Assembly: GCF_017305915.1 (NCBI RefSeq)
Contig: NZ_JAFKJN010000015.1
Coordinates: forward strand, 1-64,000
Direction of reading: 5' to 3'
Length of the DNA stretch: 64,000 nucleotides
DNA from: Reyranella sp.
Lineage (GTDB): Bacteria > Pseudomonadota > Alphaproteobacteria > Reyranellales > Reyranellaceae
In this document: positions 26,966-36,217 of the stretch, in pieces
Numbering within the stretch: position 1 is the stretch's first letter
Layout of the letters: every line of letters begins with the position of its first letter
Notes under the pieces: model-generated
Database searches by the model: none
The model's input: only the letters and a program-made list of their open reading frames with translations
What the model was told of the DNA's origin: nothing
Program-made: the position numbers and the translations under genes

Positions 26966-28243
26966 TCACTTCTGCGAACCGACTGCCCGCCATGCGATAT
27001 CGCGTCGGCAAAAGCCCTCGGGCCAATCGATCAGGTCCACGGCGCGGTACGCCCGCGCGCGGGCTTCCTGCACGGTGGGCGCCATCGCCGTCACGTTCAG
27101 CACGCGCCCGCCATTGGCGAGGATGCGGTTGCCGTCGGCCCGGGTGCCGGCGTGGAAGATCTGCACGCCGGGGACCTTCGACGCGGCCTCCAGCCCGCGG
27201 ATTTCGCTGCCCTTGGGATAGGAGTCGGGATAGCCCCTGGTCGCGAGGATCACCGTCAGCGCGGTCTCGTCGGTCCAGCGCAGGTCGAAATGCTTCAGCC
27301 CGCCGTCGGCACAGGCGATCAGCGCCGGCACGATGTCGGACTTCAGCCGCATCATCATCACCTGGGCTTCGGGATCGCCGAAGCGGCAATTGTACTCGAC
27401 CAATCGCGGGCCGTTCTTGCCGATCATCAGCCCGGCATAGAGCACTCCTTTGAACGGCGTGCCTTCTTCCTTCAGTGCCTTGACCGTCGGCAGGATGATC
27501 TCGCGCATCGAGCGGTCGAACATCGCCGGGTCGAGGATCGGCACGGGCGAGTAGGCGCCCATGCCGCCGGTATTGGGCCCCTTGTCGTTGTCGAAGGCGC
27601 GCTTGTGGTCCTGCGCTCCGACCAGCGGCAGGACATGCTCGCCGTCGGAGAGCGCGAACAGGCTGACCTCCTCGCCATCCATGAACTCCTCGACCACGAT
27701 CGAGGCGCCCGAAGCGCCGAAGCGGTTGCCCTCCAGCATGTCGCGCGCGGCGGCGACCGCCTGCTCGACCGTCTCGGCCACGATCACGCCCTTGCCGGCG
27801 GCGAGGCCGTCGGCCTTCACCACGATCGGCGCGCCTTGCTTCCTGATGTAGGCCTCCGCCTTGGCGGCGTCGGTGAAGCGCTCGTAGGCGGCGGTTGGGA
27901 TGTGGTGCCTGCGGCAGAGTTCCTTGGTGAAGCTCTTGGAGCCTTCGAGCTGGGCCGCCGCCTTGGAAGGGCCGAACACCTTGATGCCGGCGGCAGTGAA
28001 GCCATCGGCCATGCCGGCGACCAGCGGCGCGTCCGGCCCGATCACCACGAAATCGATCTTCAGGCGCTCAGCCAGCGCCACCTGGCCGGGGATGTCCTCC
28101 GCCCCGACCTCGACGCATTCGGCCACTTCGGCGATGCCGGCATTGCCGGGGGCGCAGTATAATTTTGTGCACAGGGGGGACGCGGAAATCGCCCAACAGA
28201 GCGCGTGCTCGCGGCCGCCGCCGCCCACCACCAGGATTCGCAT
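26966..28243 (-). CDS. purD: phosphoribosylamine--glycine ligase
   Basis: A 425-residue ATP-grasp ligase for the second step of purine synthesis (phosphoribosylamine plus glycine plus ATP gives GAR). MRILVVGGGGREHALCWAI, YCAPGNAGI, VIGPDAPLVAGMAD, GSKSFTKELCRRHHIPTAAY, VVKADGLAAGKGV, EEFMDGEEVSLFALSDG and NCRFGDPEAQVMMM are all standard. The start is ATG 28243. It is divergent from xseA with a 58-bp gap, and the two promoters must overlap there. Confidence 0.96.
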   Translation of the reverse strand: MRILVVGGGGREHALCWAISASPLCTKLYCAPGNAGIAEVAECVEVGAEDIPGQVALAERLKIDFVVIGPDAPLVAGMADGFTAAGIKVFGPSKAAAQLEGSKSFTKELCRRHHIPTAAYERFTDAAKAEAYIRKQGAPIVVKADGLAAGKGVIVAETVEQAVAAARDMLEGNRFGASGASIVVEEFMDGEEVSLFALSDGEHVLPLVGAQDHKRAFDNDKGPNTGGMGAYSPVPILDPAMFDRSMREIILPTVKALKEEGTPFKGVLYAGLMIGKNGPRLVEYNCRFGDPEAQVMMMRLKSDIVPALIACADGGLKHFDLRWTDETALTVILATRGYPDSYPKGSEIRGLEAASKVPGVQIFHAGTRADGNRILANGGRVLNVTAMAPTVQEARARAYRAVDLIDWPEGFCRRDIAWRAVGSQK

Positions 28244-28301
28244 GTCAGGGCTTTGACCACAGTTTGCGCGGGTCATACAAGCCGCTAGGCTTGCCTCAAC
28301 A

Positions 28302-29828
28302 ATGGATAACCTCGAACCCCCTTCGGGACCGCCAAGCAACGTCCCCGAATTCTCCGTTTCCGAGCTGTCGTCCGCGCTGAAGCGCCAGCTCGAGGGCGCG
28401 TTCCCGCGCGTCCGGGTGCGGGGCGAGATCAGCCAGCCCAGCTTCCCGCGCTCCGGCCACTGCTATTTCCGGCTCAAGGACGAGAACGCCGTGATCGACG
28501 CGGTGTGCTGGAAGACCACGCTGCCGCGGCTCGGCATCAAGGTCGAGGAAGGCATGGAGGTGATCGCCACCGGCAAGATCACCACCTATGCCGGCTCGTC
28601 GCGTTACCAGATCATCATCGACCGGCTGGAGCTGGCCGGGGAAGGCGCGCTGCTCAAGCTGCTCGAGGACCGCCGCAAGAAGCTCGCCGCCGAGGGCCTG
28701 TTCGATCTCGATCGCAAGCGGCCGCTGCCGTTCCTGCCCGAGGTGATCGGCGTCGTGACCTCGCCGTCCGGGGCGGTGATCCGCGACATCCTGCATCGCC
28801 TCAGCGACCGCTTTCCGCGCCGCGTGCTGGTCTGGCCGGTGTCGGTGCAGGGCGAGCGGGCAGCCGGCGAGGTCGCGGCGGCGATCGCCGGATTCAACCG
28901 GCTGCCCGAGGATGGCCCGGTGCCGCGGCCGCAGGTGCTGATCGTGGCGCGCGGCGGCGGCAGCCTGGAGGACCTGTGGGCCTTCAACGAGGAAGTCGTG
29001 GTGCGCGCCGCCGCGGCCTCGACCATCCCGCTGATCTCCGCGGTCGGCCACGAGACCGACACGACCCTGATCGACTTCGCCTCCGACCGCCGCGCGCCGA
29101 CGCCGACCGCGGCGGCCGAGATGGCCGTGCCGGTGCGCGCCGACCTGGTCGCCGAGGTGCTGGACTACGGCCAGCGCACCATGGCCTGCCTGAACCGCGC
29201 CCTGCGCGAGGCCGCGACCGAGCTGGCGGGCCTGGCGCGCGGCCTCGGCGATCCGCGCCGGCTGATCGAGGAGCGCCAGCAGCGGCTCGATGTCAGCGGC
29301 GAACGGCTCGCCCTCGCCACCCGTGCGCTGGTCGAGCGGCGCGGACACGAGCTCGAACGGGCGCGGCTCACCAGCCCGATCGCCGTCATCAATGCCAAGG
29401 AGCAGTTGCTCGCCAGCGAAGGCCGCGCGCTCGACGGCGCGATGCGGCACTTCAAGGCCGACGCTTTGCAGAAATATGCGCGAGCCTTCGACCGGTTGGA
29501 GCAATTCGGCGAGCGGCTGAAGCGGCATTCGGACGATCTGATGCTGCACGGCCAGCGCCAGGTCGAGCAGTTGGGCAAGCTGCTCGAAAGCTACTCGTTC
29601 CATTCGGTGCTGAACCGCGGATTCGCGCTGGTGCGCGACCAGGACGGCCATCCGGTGCTGTCGGCTGCCGATGTCCAGGCCGGCGACGCGATCGGCATCG
29701 AGTTCGGCGACGGCGAGGTGCGCGCCAAGGTGAGCGACGGCACCACGGGTGCACGGCCCGCTCCGGCGTCACGCAAGCGCGAGCCGGGCAGCGGCAGCAG
29801 CGGCGGTAATCAAGGCTCTTTGTTGTAA
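28302..29828 (+). CDS. xseA: exodeoxyribonuclease VII large subunit
   Basis: A 508-residue XseA. The N-terminal OB-fold is VRGEISQPSFPRSGHCYFRLKDENAVIDAVCW, followed by the catalytic region PEVIGVVTSPSGAVIRDILHR, IVARGGGSLEDLWAFNEE and SAVGHETDTTLIDFASDRRAPTPTAAAE. A long coiled coil follows, and the C-terminus ends VLNRGFALVRDQDGHPV plus a basic tail rich in Ser and Gly. It works with XseB in degrading single-stranded DNA; xseB is not in the window. Confidence 0.95.
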   Translation: MDNLEPPSGPPSNVPEFSVSELSSALKRQLEGAFPRVRVRGEISQPSFPRSGHCYFRLKDENAVIDAVCWKTTLPRLGIKVEEGMEVIATGKITTYAGSSRYQIIIDRLELAGEGALLKLLEDRRKKLAAEGLFDLDRKRPLPFLPEVIGVVTSPSGAVIRDILHRLSDRFPRRVLVWPVSVQGERAAGEVAAAIAGFNRLPEDGPVPRPQVLIVARGGGSLEDLWAFNEEVVVRAAAASTIPLISAVGHETDTTLIDFASDRRAPTPTAAAEMAVPVRADLVAEVLDYGQRTMACLNRALREAATELAGLARGLGDPRRLIEERQQRLDVSGERLALATRALVERRGHELERARLTSPIAVINAKEQLLASEGRALDGAMRHFKADALQKYARAFDRLEQFGERLKRHSDDLMLHGQRQVEQLGKLLESYSFHSVLNRGFALVRDQDGHPVLSAADVQAGDAIGIEFGDGEVRAKVSDGTTGARPAPASRKREPGSGSSGGNQGSLL

Positions 29829-29838
29829 GGGGGAAACC

Positions 29839-30576
29839 ATGACGACGGCGGCGCTCTCGGCCGAGACCGTGAAGAACTTCCTGTATGCGAGCACGGCCAC
29901 GATCTCGATGCAGATGCTGAAGCGCGGCTTCCGCAACTGCGCGATCGGCGGCATCAAGCCGCTGAACCCGAAGGCGACGCGGTTGGTCGGTCCGGCCTAC
30001 ACGCTGCGCTACATTCCGGGCCGCGAGGATCTCGACAAGCCGCCGACGCCGGCCGATCCGCCTTCTGCGCAACGCAAGGCGATCGAGGAGACGCCGGCCG
30101 GCCACGTGCTGGTGGTCGCCACCGAGGGCAACACGCGGTCGGGCACGCTGGGCGATATCCTGGCGCTCAGGCTCAAGGTGCGCGGTGTGGCAGGCGTGCT
30201 CTCCGACGGCGCGATGCGCGACACGCCGGTGATCGGCAAGATGGACTGGCCGGTCTATTCGACCGCGGCCGCGGCGCCGCCCAGCATGGCCAACCTGCAT
30301 CCCGTCGAGGTGCAGACGCCGGTCGGCATCTGCGGCGTGCCGGTCTATCCCGGCGACGTGATCGTGGCCGACGAGGACGGCGCCATCGTGGTGCCGCGGC
30401 ACCTTGCCGACGAGGTGGCGCGCGATTCCTTCGAGCAGGAGCGGCTGGAGAAGTTCGTCGCCATCCGCATCGGCCAGGGCCGCGAGATCCCGGGCGTCTA
30501 TCCACCCAACGACCAGACCAAGGCCGACTACGCGGCCTGGATCAAGGCCGGCGAGCCGGCGGAGTGGCCCAAGTAA
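29839..30576 (+). CDS. RraA-like / HMG-CHA aldolase family protein
   Basis: A 245-residue member of the RraA-like fold, which includes 4-hydroxy-4-methyl-2-oxoglutarate aldolases and oxaloacetate decarboxylases. The metal and substrate loop is GDILALRLKVRGVAGVLSDGAMRD (Gly-Asp...Asp-Gly...Arg-Asp), and VYPGDVIVADEDGAIVVPRHLADEV is a hallmark strand set. Its length, longer than RraA itself (about 160), and the coupled downstream FAH-type gene point to a catabolic lyase and not to an RNase regulator. ATG 29839 follows GGGGGAA. Confidence 0.82.
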   Translation: MTTAALSAETVKNFLYASTATISMQMLKRGFRNCAIGGIKPLNPKATRLVGPAYTLRYIPGREDLDKPPTPADPPSAQRKAIEETPAGHVLVVATEGNTRSGTLGDILALRLKVRGVAGVLSDGAMRDTPVIGKMDWPVYSTAAAAPPSMANLHPVEVQTPVGICGVPVYPGDVIVADEDGAIVVPRHLADEVARDSFEQERLEKFVAIRIGQGREIPGVYPPNDQTKADYAAWIKAGEPAEWPK

Positions 30577-31424
30577 TGCGTTTCGCGACAGTCGAGTATC
30601 AGGGCAAGACCTTCGTCGCTGCGGTCGACAAGGCGGGCGAGATGGTCACGCCCGTGTCGGTCGGCGACATCAACGATCTGTTCCGCGGCCAGCGCGGCGA
30701 GCCGAAGGGGCAGGCGATCGCCCTCTCTGCGGTGAAGCTCAAGGCACCGGTGCCGCTGCCTTTGCGCAACATCATGTGCGTCGGCAAGAACTACCACGAG
30801 CACGCCAAGGAGTTCTCGGCGTCGGGCTTCGACTCGAGCTCGACCGGTGCGGCGGACGCGATCCCGACGGCGCCGATCATCTTCACCAAGGTGCCGCAGT
30901 CGGTGATCGGGCCGGACGAGCCGATCCGCTATCCGACTGGCGTCAGCGACCAGCTCGACTACGAGGCCGAGCTGGCGGTGATCGTCGGCACGGGCGGGCG
31001 CGGCATCTCGAAGGCCGAGGCTCTGAAGCATGTCTGGGGCTACACCATCGTCAACGACGTGACGGCGCGCGACCTGCAGGGCCGCCACAAGCAATGGTTC
31101 CTCGGCAAGTCGATGGACACCTTCGCGCCGATGGGCCCATGGGCAGTGACCGCCGACGAGGTCGATCTCGCTTCGGCCGGCATCCGCTGCTGGGTCAATG
31201 GCGAGCTGCGCCAGAACGCCAAGATCGCCGACCTGATCTTCGACATCCCGACCCTGATCGAGACGATATCGGCTGGCATGACGTTGTTGCCGGGCGACAT
31301 CATCGCCACCGGCACGCCGGCGGGCGTCGGCATCGGCTTCAAGCCGCCCAGGTTCCTGAAGAAGGGCGATGTCGTCGCGATGGAGGTCGACGGCATCGGC
31401 CGGCTGACCAATCAGGTGGGCTGA
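30576..31424 (+). CDS. fumarylacetoacetate hydrolase family protein
   Basis: A 282-residue FAH-fold protein. MCVGKNYHEHAKEF, DYEAELAVIVGTGGRGIS, YTIVNDVTARDLQGRHKQWFLGKSMDTFAPMGPW and LLPGDIIATGTPAGVGIGFKPPRFLKKGD are the metal-binding and core motifs (Glu-x-Glu and Asp ligands visible). Such enzymes act as acylpyruvases, oxaloacetate decarboxylases or oxo-acid hydratases. The start ATG 30576 shares a base with the stop of the RraA-like gene (TAATG), so the pair forms a catabolic operon, perhaps for an aromatic ring-cleavage product. Confidence 0.87.
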   Translation: MRFATVEYQGKTFVAAVDKAGEMVTPVSVGDINDLFRGQRGEPKGQAIALSAVKLKAPVPLPLRNIMCVGKNYHEHAKEFSASGFDSSSTGAADAIPTAPIIFTKVPQSVIGPDEPIRYPTGVSDQLDYEAELAVIVGTGGRGISKAEALKHVWGYTIVNDVTARDLQGRHKQWFLGKSMDTFAPMGPWAVTADEVDLASAGIRCWVNGELRQNAKIADLIFDIPTLIETISAGMTLLPGDIIATGTPAGVGIGFKPPRFLKKGDVVAMEVDGIGRLTNQVG

Positions 31425-32311
31425 GCCCGCCAGTTCCGCAATGTCCCGCTCGCCAGCAGGACGCCCAGGGTAATGATGGCGATGCCGGCCCGGTCGGTAA
31501 GGCGCGGCGTCTCCCCCAGGACGACGATCGCCAGCAGGGTTGCGGCGACCGGCCCGAAGGCCACGAAGGCGCCGGCACTGGTCGCCCCGAGCAGCGCCAC
31601 GCCGCGGCTGTAGAGCAGCATCGACACCACGGCGACGAGCACACCCTGGCAGACGCCCTGCAACACGAGGTCGCGCACGGGGGCGGCGAGCAGGCGGTCG
31701 CCGCGAAAGAACAGGTAGACCGGCACGTACAGGACCAGCGACGCGACCGCAGCGATCGCCGGCGCGTGCAGGCCCTCGAGATGCGCCTTGCGCAGCGCCA
31801 CGGTGTAGCCCGCCCAGATGAAGGCGGCGGCGACGAAGAAGGCGTGGCCGATGCTCTCGCGGCTGGCCAGCGCCGCCAGGGTGACGCCGGCGATGACCAG
31901 CGCGCCGGCGACGATCAGCGCGAAGCCCAGCAGGTGTGCGGCCGTCAGCCGTTCCTTGAGCACGACCGCCGCCACCAGGCCGACGGTGAGCGGCACCATG
32001 CCCTGGGTGATGGCGCTGGCATGCGAGACCGGCGCATAGACCAGGCCGGCGCCGACCAGCAGCGCGAACGGCGCGCCGCCGCCCAGTGCGATCGCCACGA
32101 GGCCCTGCCAGCCCAGGCGGTCGAGCGCCAAGCCGCGCTTCCACAGCACGGGCAGCAGCAGGAAGCCGGCGACGCCGAAGCGCAGCGTGGCGAGGTCCTG
32201 GACGTCGAGGCTGCTCGAGGTCAGGCCGAGGCGGATGACGACATACCAGCCCGACCACAGGATGACGGTGCCGATGATGCAGAGCGCGCCGAGCGCGAAG
32301 CGGGAAGACAT
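31412..32311 (-). CDS. EamA/DMT-family transporter
   Basis: A 299-residue integral membrane protein with about ten hydrophobic segments in two repeated halves (five each), typical of the drug/metabolite transporter superfamily. MSSRFALGALCIIGTVILWSGWYVVIRLGL is the first helix and the second repeat starts near residue 150 (FVAAAFIWAGYTVALRKA). GAFVAFGPVAATLLAIVVLGETPRL is the usual second-EamA signature. The cargo is unknown. Its end overlaps the FAH gene end by 13 bp in a tail-to-tail arrangement. Confidence 0.87.
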   Translation of the reverse strand: MSSRFALGALCIIGTVILWSGWYVVIRLGLTSSSLDVQDLATLRFGVAGFLLLPVLWKRGLALDRLGWQGLVAIALGGGAPFALLVGAGLVYAPVSHASAITQGMVPLTVGLVAAVVLKERLTAAHLLGFALIVAGALVIAGVTLAALASRESIGHAFFVAAAFIWAGYTVALRKAHLEGLHAPAIAAVASLVLYVPVYLFFRGDRLLAAPVRDLVLQGVCQGVLVAVVSMLLYSRGVALLGATSAGAFVAFGPVAATLLAIVVLGETPRLTDRAGIAIITLGVLLASGTLRNWRAQPT

Positions 32312-32338
32312 CGCGCCATCATAACAGCGTGCCTGCGC

Positions 32339-32731
32339 TCAGCGATTGATGTCCTTGAGGTCGCCGTAGGGCTTGGTGATCAGCTCGAGCAGATGGCCGT
32401 TGGGGTCGTCGAAATAGACGCCGCGGCCGCCCCAGTGGCGGTTGATCTCGCCGGGACGGTCCTTGTGCGGATCGGCCCAGTAGGTGAGGCCGGCCTTCTG
32501 GATGCGGCCGAACGCGGCGTCGAACTCCGCGTCGGTCACGAGGAAGGCATAGTGCTGCATGCGCACCGTGCTCTCGCCGTCGACGAAGTCCATGGTGACG
32601 CCGTTGCCGGTGCGAATCGGTATGAACGGTCCCCATTCGGCGCCGACCGCCACGTCCAGTATGTCGGCCAGGAACCTGGCCGAGGCATGCTTGTCCTTCG
32701 ACCAAACGATGAGATGGTTGAGCTCGGCCAT
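32339..32731 (-). CDS. VOC (glyoxalase/bleomycin resistance) family protein
   Basis: A 130-residue vicinal-oxygen-chelate fold protein. LNHLIVWSKDKHASARFLADIL supplies the first metal His, MQHYAFLVTDAEFDAAF the second and GVYFDDPNGHLLELITKPYG the Glu near the C-terminus. Function (dioxygenase, lyase or resistance) is not determinable. It starts 49 bp downstream of the secreted protein gene in the same direction. Confidence 0.85.
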   Translation of the reverse strand: MAELNHLIVWSKDKHASARFLADILDVAVGAEWGPFIPIRTGNGVTMDFVDGESTVRMQHYAFLVTDAEFDAAFGRIQKAGLTYWADPHKDRPGEINRHWGGRGVYFDDPNGHLLELITKPYGDLKDINR

Positions 32732-32780
32732 GGTCGCCTCCTCATCCTGAATCTGGGCGCCTGGCCCGGCCGGTTCAAGG

Positions 32781-33431
32781 CTATGGCCGCTCGTAAACCA
32801 CCACGGCGTTCAGGGTCCAGGCCTCGCGGCCTTCGGCGTTGAGCTGCCAGCCGCGCACGATGATCGCCTGCGACGGGGTATCGGCGGTGAAGGTCCCGAG
32901 CACGTAGGAGGGGCTGCCTTCCAGGACGCGCCTGGAGAAGTGGCCCTGCCCGTCGCCGAAATCGACGGCGCGCTGGCGGCAGTCGGTGATGTCGCCGCCG
33001 CAGCCGTCGCGGCCGCGCATGTCGATGGCGAAGAGCTGCACGGCGTAGCGCTTGCCCGGCACGAGCCCGCGCAGGGTCAGCGTGCCCGAGCTGTCGCCGC
33101 CGCCTTCGGTGGCACCGCCGCTCAGCACCCGGTCGAAGGCGTCATTGCCCGAGCCCTTGAACGCAAACAGCCCCGCGTGATGGTCGCCGCCCTGAGTCAA
33201 CTCGGCGACCTGGGCGCGGGCCCGCTGGAAGCGCACGACTGCCTTGTTGGCAAGCTTCACCTCGATATCGGCCAGCGGGCTGAAATGCACTGCAACCTGG
33301 ACGCGCCCGAGGCCGAGCGTTTCCTCGGCAGTGGTGATGCGCACGGGCGCCGACCAGGTGATCGACGCCGCGGCCGCAGGCAACGACCACAGTAGCGCCA
33401 AGGCGGCGCACAACGCACTCTTGCGGAACAT
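32781..33431 (-). CDS. exported protein of unknown function
   Basis: A 216-residue protein with a clean signal peptide (MFRKSALCAALALLWSLPAAAA). The mature part looks all-beta (ITWSAPVRITTAEETLG, GTLTLRGLVPGKRYAVQLFAIDMRGRDGCGGDITDCRQRAVDFGDG), like a carbohydrate-binding or extracellular jelly-roll domain; two Cys may form a disulfide. I do not recognise a family. It is the last gene of a minus-strand run after plcP, agt and the GT2 gene (25-bp gap from the last), so it may belong to that envelope-remodelling operon. Confidence 0.65.
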   Translation of the reverse strand: MFRKSALCAALALLWSLPAAAASITWSAPVRITTAEETLGLGRVQVAVHFSPLADIEVKLANKAVVRFQRARAQVAELTQGGDHHAGLFAFKGSGNDAFDRVLSGGATEGGGDSSGTLTLRGLVPGKRYAVQLFAIDMRGRDGCGGDITDCRQRAVDFGDGQGHFSRRVLEGSPSYVLGTFTADTPSQAIIVRGWQLNAEGREAWTLNAVVVYERP

Positions 33432-33456
33432 GGCGACGCCGACCCTAGACGATAGT

Positions 33457-34224
33457 CTAGCGGATGTCCTGCGAGGTCTGGGTGAACGGCCGGCGGAAGA
33501 AGGTCGTCCACATGAAGTTGAGGGCGTAGCGCAGGCCCATGCGCACGATGCCCTCCTTGGCGAGGCGGCGGCCGGACGAGTGGGCCCATTGGCGGAAGGT
33601 GAACTTGACGTCGCCGACGGCGGCCAGGCGGCAGGCGACGTCGGTGTCCTCGCCGTAGAAGGCGAAATCGCTGCTGTAGCCGCCGATCCGGGCCAGCGCG
33701 TCGCGCGACACGATGAAGTTGCCGCCCTGCAGCATCGAGCCGACGCGAAACACGAACCGGTTGAGGACGTAGAAGCCGTAGCCGATCACGTAGAAGCCGC
33801 GCACCGCGAGGGCCCCGGTGCGCGAGATGCCGCTGTAGACGTAGGGGCCGCTCAGCGCGACCAGCCGCGGATTGGCTGCGAACTCTGCCAGCACGCGGTC
33901 GAGCCATCCTTCGGGCAGCACGGTGTCGGCATCGATATTGGCGATCAGCCGGCCGCTCGCCGCGGTGAAGCCCGCCTGCCGTGCCCGTGCGAGCGACTTC
34001 ACCGGCTCGTCGACGACACGCACGCCCACGAAAGACCGGGCGACGGCTGCGGTGGCGTCGGTGCTGGCGTTGTCGACCACGATGACCTCGCCCGCGCAGC
34101 CCACGCCGCGCAGCTCGGCGAGGATCGCCGTCAGGGTGGCCGGCAGCAGCCGTTCCTCGTTGAAGGCCGGCACCACGAAACTGATGGAGATGTCTTTTGG
34201 CTCGAGAGCCTCGCCGTCACGCAT
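33457..34224 (-). CDS. family 2 glycosyltransferase
   Basis: A 255-residue GT-A fold transferase. FVVPAFNEERLLPATLTAIL is the nucleotide-sugar binding start, VVDNASTDATAAVA and NIDADTVLPEGWL give the metal-binding Asp-x-Asp region, and RIGGYSSDFAFYGEDTDVACRLAAVG is the acceptor/catalytic segment (the ED pair). No transmembrane helix is evident except a weak hydrophobic stretch around FYVIGYGFYVL. It follows the agt gene by 6 bp, so it probably extends or modifies a glycolipid. Confidence 0.85.
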   Translation of the reverse strand: MRDGEALEPKDISISFVVPAFNEERLLPATLTAILAELRGVGCAGEVIVVDNASTDATAAVARSFVGVRVVDEPVKSLARARQAGFTAASGRLIANIDADTVLPEGWLDRVLAEFAANPRLVALSGPYVYSGISRTGALAVRGFYVIGYGFYVLNRFVFRVGSMLQGGNFIVSRDALARIGGYSSDFAFYGEDTDVACRLAAVGDVKFTFRQWAHSSGRRLAKEGIVRMGLRYALNFMWTTFFRRPFTQTSQDIR

Positions 34225-34230
34225 TGCGCA

Positions 34231-35286
34231 TCAAGCCGTCACCTCTTGGGGAATCTTGGTGTCGGCTTGCTTGCTCCGGTGCGCCTCGATCTGCGCCAGG
34301 TTGGCGAAGAACTGGTCGGCGCAGGTTTGCCAGCTATAGGTCGCGGCCCGGCGGTGCCGCGCCGTCGGGTCGGGCAAGGTGACCGCCTCCAGGCAGGCGG
34401 TGCGCAGGTCCTCGTTCAGGCGGCCCAGGATCGGATCGGTGATGACGTCGACCGGCCCCGGCACCGGGAAGGCCGCGACCGGCAGGCCCGAGGCGAGCGC
34501 CTCGACCATGACGTTGCCGAAAGTGTCGGTGCGGCTGGGGAACACGAAGCAATCCGCCTGGGCGTAGCGGAAGGCCAGCTCCTCGTGATCGACCGAGCCG
34601 AAGAAGCGGGCGTCGGCGTATTTGCGCCGCAGCGGCGCCAGCAGCGGGCCGCCGCCCACCACCCACTTGGTGCCTGGCAGGTCGAGCTTGAGGAAGGCTT
34701 CGATGTTCTTCTCGACAGCGATGCGGCCGACATAGATCCAGATCGGCCGCGGATCGAGGTCCTGCTTCTCGGCCGCCGGACGGTAGAGGTCGAGGTCGAT
34801 GCCGCGCGACCATGGCACGAGCTTGTTGCGGAAGCCGCGCTTGCGCAGCTCCTCGCGGATGCTCTCGGTCACGACCAGCATGCCGGACGAGGGCTTGTGG
34901 AACTTGCGCAGGATCGCGTAGGTCCAGCTCACCGGGATGCCGGAGCGGGCATGGACGTATTCGGGGAAGCGCGTGTGATAGGAGGTGGTGTACGGCCAGC
35001 CCTCGCTGAGGCAGATCGACCGGCCGGCCCAGCCCAGCGGCCCTTCGGTGATGATGTGGATGGCGTCGGGGCGGAAGTCCTTGAGGAATTTCCGCATCGC
35101 TTCCTTCGGGCCGATCGCCAGCCGGATCTCCGGGTAGGTCGGGCAGGGGACCGTGGTGAAGCGCTCCGGCCCGAAGACCTCGACGCGATGGCCGCGGCCG
35201 GTCAGCGCGCCGACGACCTTCGTAATCGTATGGACCACGCCGTTGATCTGTGGACGCCAGGCGTCGGAAACGATGGCGACGCGCAA
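34231..35286 (-). CDS. family 4 glycosyltransferase, Agt-like glycolipid synthase
   Basis: A 351-residue GT-B transferase. IVSDAWRPQINGVVHTITKVV is the opening of the lipid-linked MgtA/Agt group; IYVGRIAVEKNIEAFLKLD and FFGSVDHEELAFRYAQADCFVFPSRTDTFGNVMVEALASGLPV carry the E-x7-E nucleotide-sugar site. In several alphaproteobacteria the adjacent PlcP phospholipase C makes diacylglycerol and Agt glycosylates it to replace phospholipids when phosphate is scarce; the gap to plcP here is 7 bp. The sugar is not determinable. Confidence 0.85.
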   Translation of the reverse strand: MRVAIVSDAWRPQINGVVHTITKVVGALTGRGHRVEVFGPERFTTVPCPTYPEIRLAIGPKEAMRKFLKDFRPDAIHIITEGPLGWAGRSICLSEGWPYTTSYHTRFPEYVHARSGIPVSWTYAILRKFHKPSSGMLVVTESIREELRKRGFRNKLVPWSRGIDLDLYRPAAEKQDLDPRPIWIYVGRIAVEKNIEAFLKLDLPGTKWVVGGGPLLAPLRRKYADARFFGSVDHEELAFRYAQADCFVFPSRTDTFGNVMVEALASGLPVAAFPVPGPVDVITDPILGRLNEDLRTACLEAVTLPDPTARHRRAATYSWQTCADQFFANLAQIEAHRSKQADTKIPQEVTA

Positions 35287-35293
35287 GTCCAGG

Positions 35294-36109
35294 CTACTCC
35301 GCCGCCAGCCGCGCCGGCACGTAGGGGCGCATCATCGACTGCTCGCGCGCCGTCTCCTCGGCCCAGCGCACGATGCGGAGCCGGCCGTCGAAGTCCTCGA
35401 CCAGGGCGGTGCAGCTCTCCACCCAGTCGCCGTCGTTGCAGTAGAGCACGCCGTCGATGGTGCGGATCTCGGCGTGATGGATGTGGCCGCACACCACGCC
35501 GTCGACGCCGCGGCGGCGCGCTTCGCTGGCCACCGCCTGCTCGTAGTTGGCGATGAACTGGACCGCGTTCTTGACCTTGTGCTTGAGGTAGGCCGATAGC
35601 GACCAGTAGCTGAGGCCGAGCTTGCGGCGGGCCCAGTTGAACGTCGTGTTGATGCGCAGCGCCGTGCTGTAGGCCCAGTCGCCCAGGATCGCGAGCCACT
35701 TGGCGTAGCGCACGATGCCGTCGAACTGGTCGCCGTGGATCACCAGCAGCTTCTTGCCGTCGGGCTGGACGTGGATCGCCTCTTCCTCGACAGCCACGTC
35801 GCCGAAGGTGAGCTGGCAATACTGCCGCGCCGCCTCGTCGTGGTTGCCGGGGACGTAGACAACGGTGGTGCCCTTGCGTGCCTTGCGCAGGATCTTCTGG
35901 ACGACGTCGTTGTGGGCCTGCGGCCAGTACCACCAGCGCTTGAGCCGCCAGCCGTCGACGATGTCGCCCACCAGGTAAAGATATTCGGACTCGTTCTTCT
36001 TCAGGAAATCGAGCAGCATCTCGGCTTGGCAGCCGCGCGTGCCAAGATGGATGTCCGACAGGAAGATCGCGCGATGGCGGGCCGTGTGGTGGCGTTCGAT
36101 GGCCGTCAT
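35294..36109 (-). CDS. plcP: PlcP-type metallophosphoesterase (phospholipase C)
   Basis: A 271-residue calcineurin-like phosphoesterase. The metal motifs are FLSDIHLGTRG (DxH), LVGDIVDGWRLKRWW (GDxxD), VPGNHDEAARQ (GNHD), VIHGDQFDG and CGHIHHAE (GHxH). This WRLKRWWYWPQ-type protein belongs to the group that includes Sinorhizobium PlcP, which cleaves phosphatidylcholine to diacylglycerol at low phosphate, and is also annotated UDP-2,3-diacylglucosamine diphosphatase. ATG 36109 is chosen; the much longer upstream open frame is antisense to the lipid kinase. Leading a plcP-agt operon supports the phospholipase role. An imperfect Pho-box-like match upstream is too weak to rely on. Confidence 0.82.
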   Translation of the reverse strand: MTAIERHHTARHRAIFLSDIHLGTRGCQAEMLLDFLKKNESEYLYLVGDIVDGWRLKRWWYWPQAHNDVVQKILRKARKGTTVVYVPGNHDEAARQYCQLTFGDVAVEEEAIHVQPDGKKLLVIHGDQFDGIVRYAKWLAILGDWAYSTALRINTTFNWARRKLGLSYWSLSAYLKHKVKNAVQFIANYEQAVASEARRRGVDGVVCGHIHHAEIRTIDGVLYCNDGDWVESCTALVEDFDGRLRIVRWAEETAREQSMMRPYVPARLAAE

Positions 36110-36140
36110 GTGGATAACAACTCGACCGACACAAAATCTG

Positions 36141-36158
36141 TCGTGCGCGATTGCACGA
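36141..36158. promoter_or_regulatory. short dyad between plcP and the lipid kinase
   Basis: TCGTGC, 6 bases, GCACGA: a perfect 6-bp dyad in the 108-bp divergent promoter region of plcP and the lipid kinase gene. It could be an operator shared by both, or chance. No terminator-like T run follows. Confidence 0.3.
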
Positions 36159-36217
36159 ACCTCAGCGGATTGTGTATGTCGGCCGTTGCGCGCTGGTGAA
36201 TCGTAAATGACGCTTCG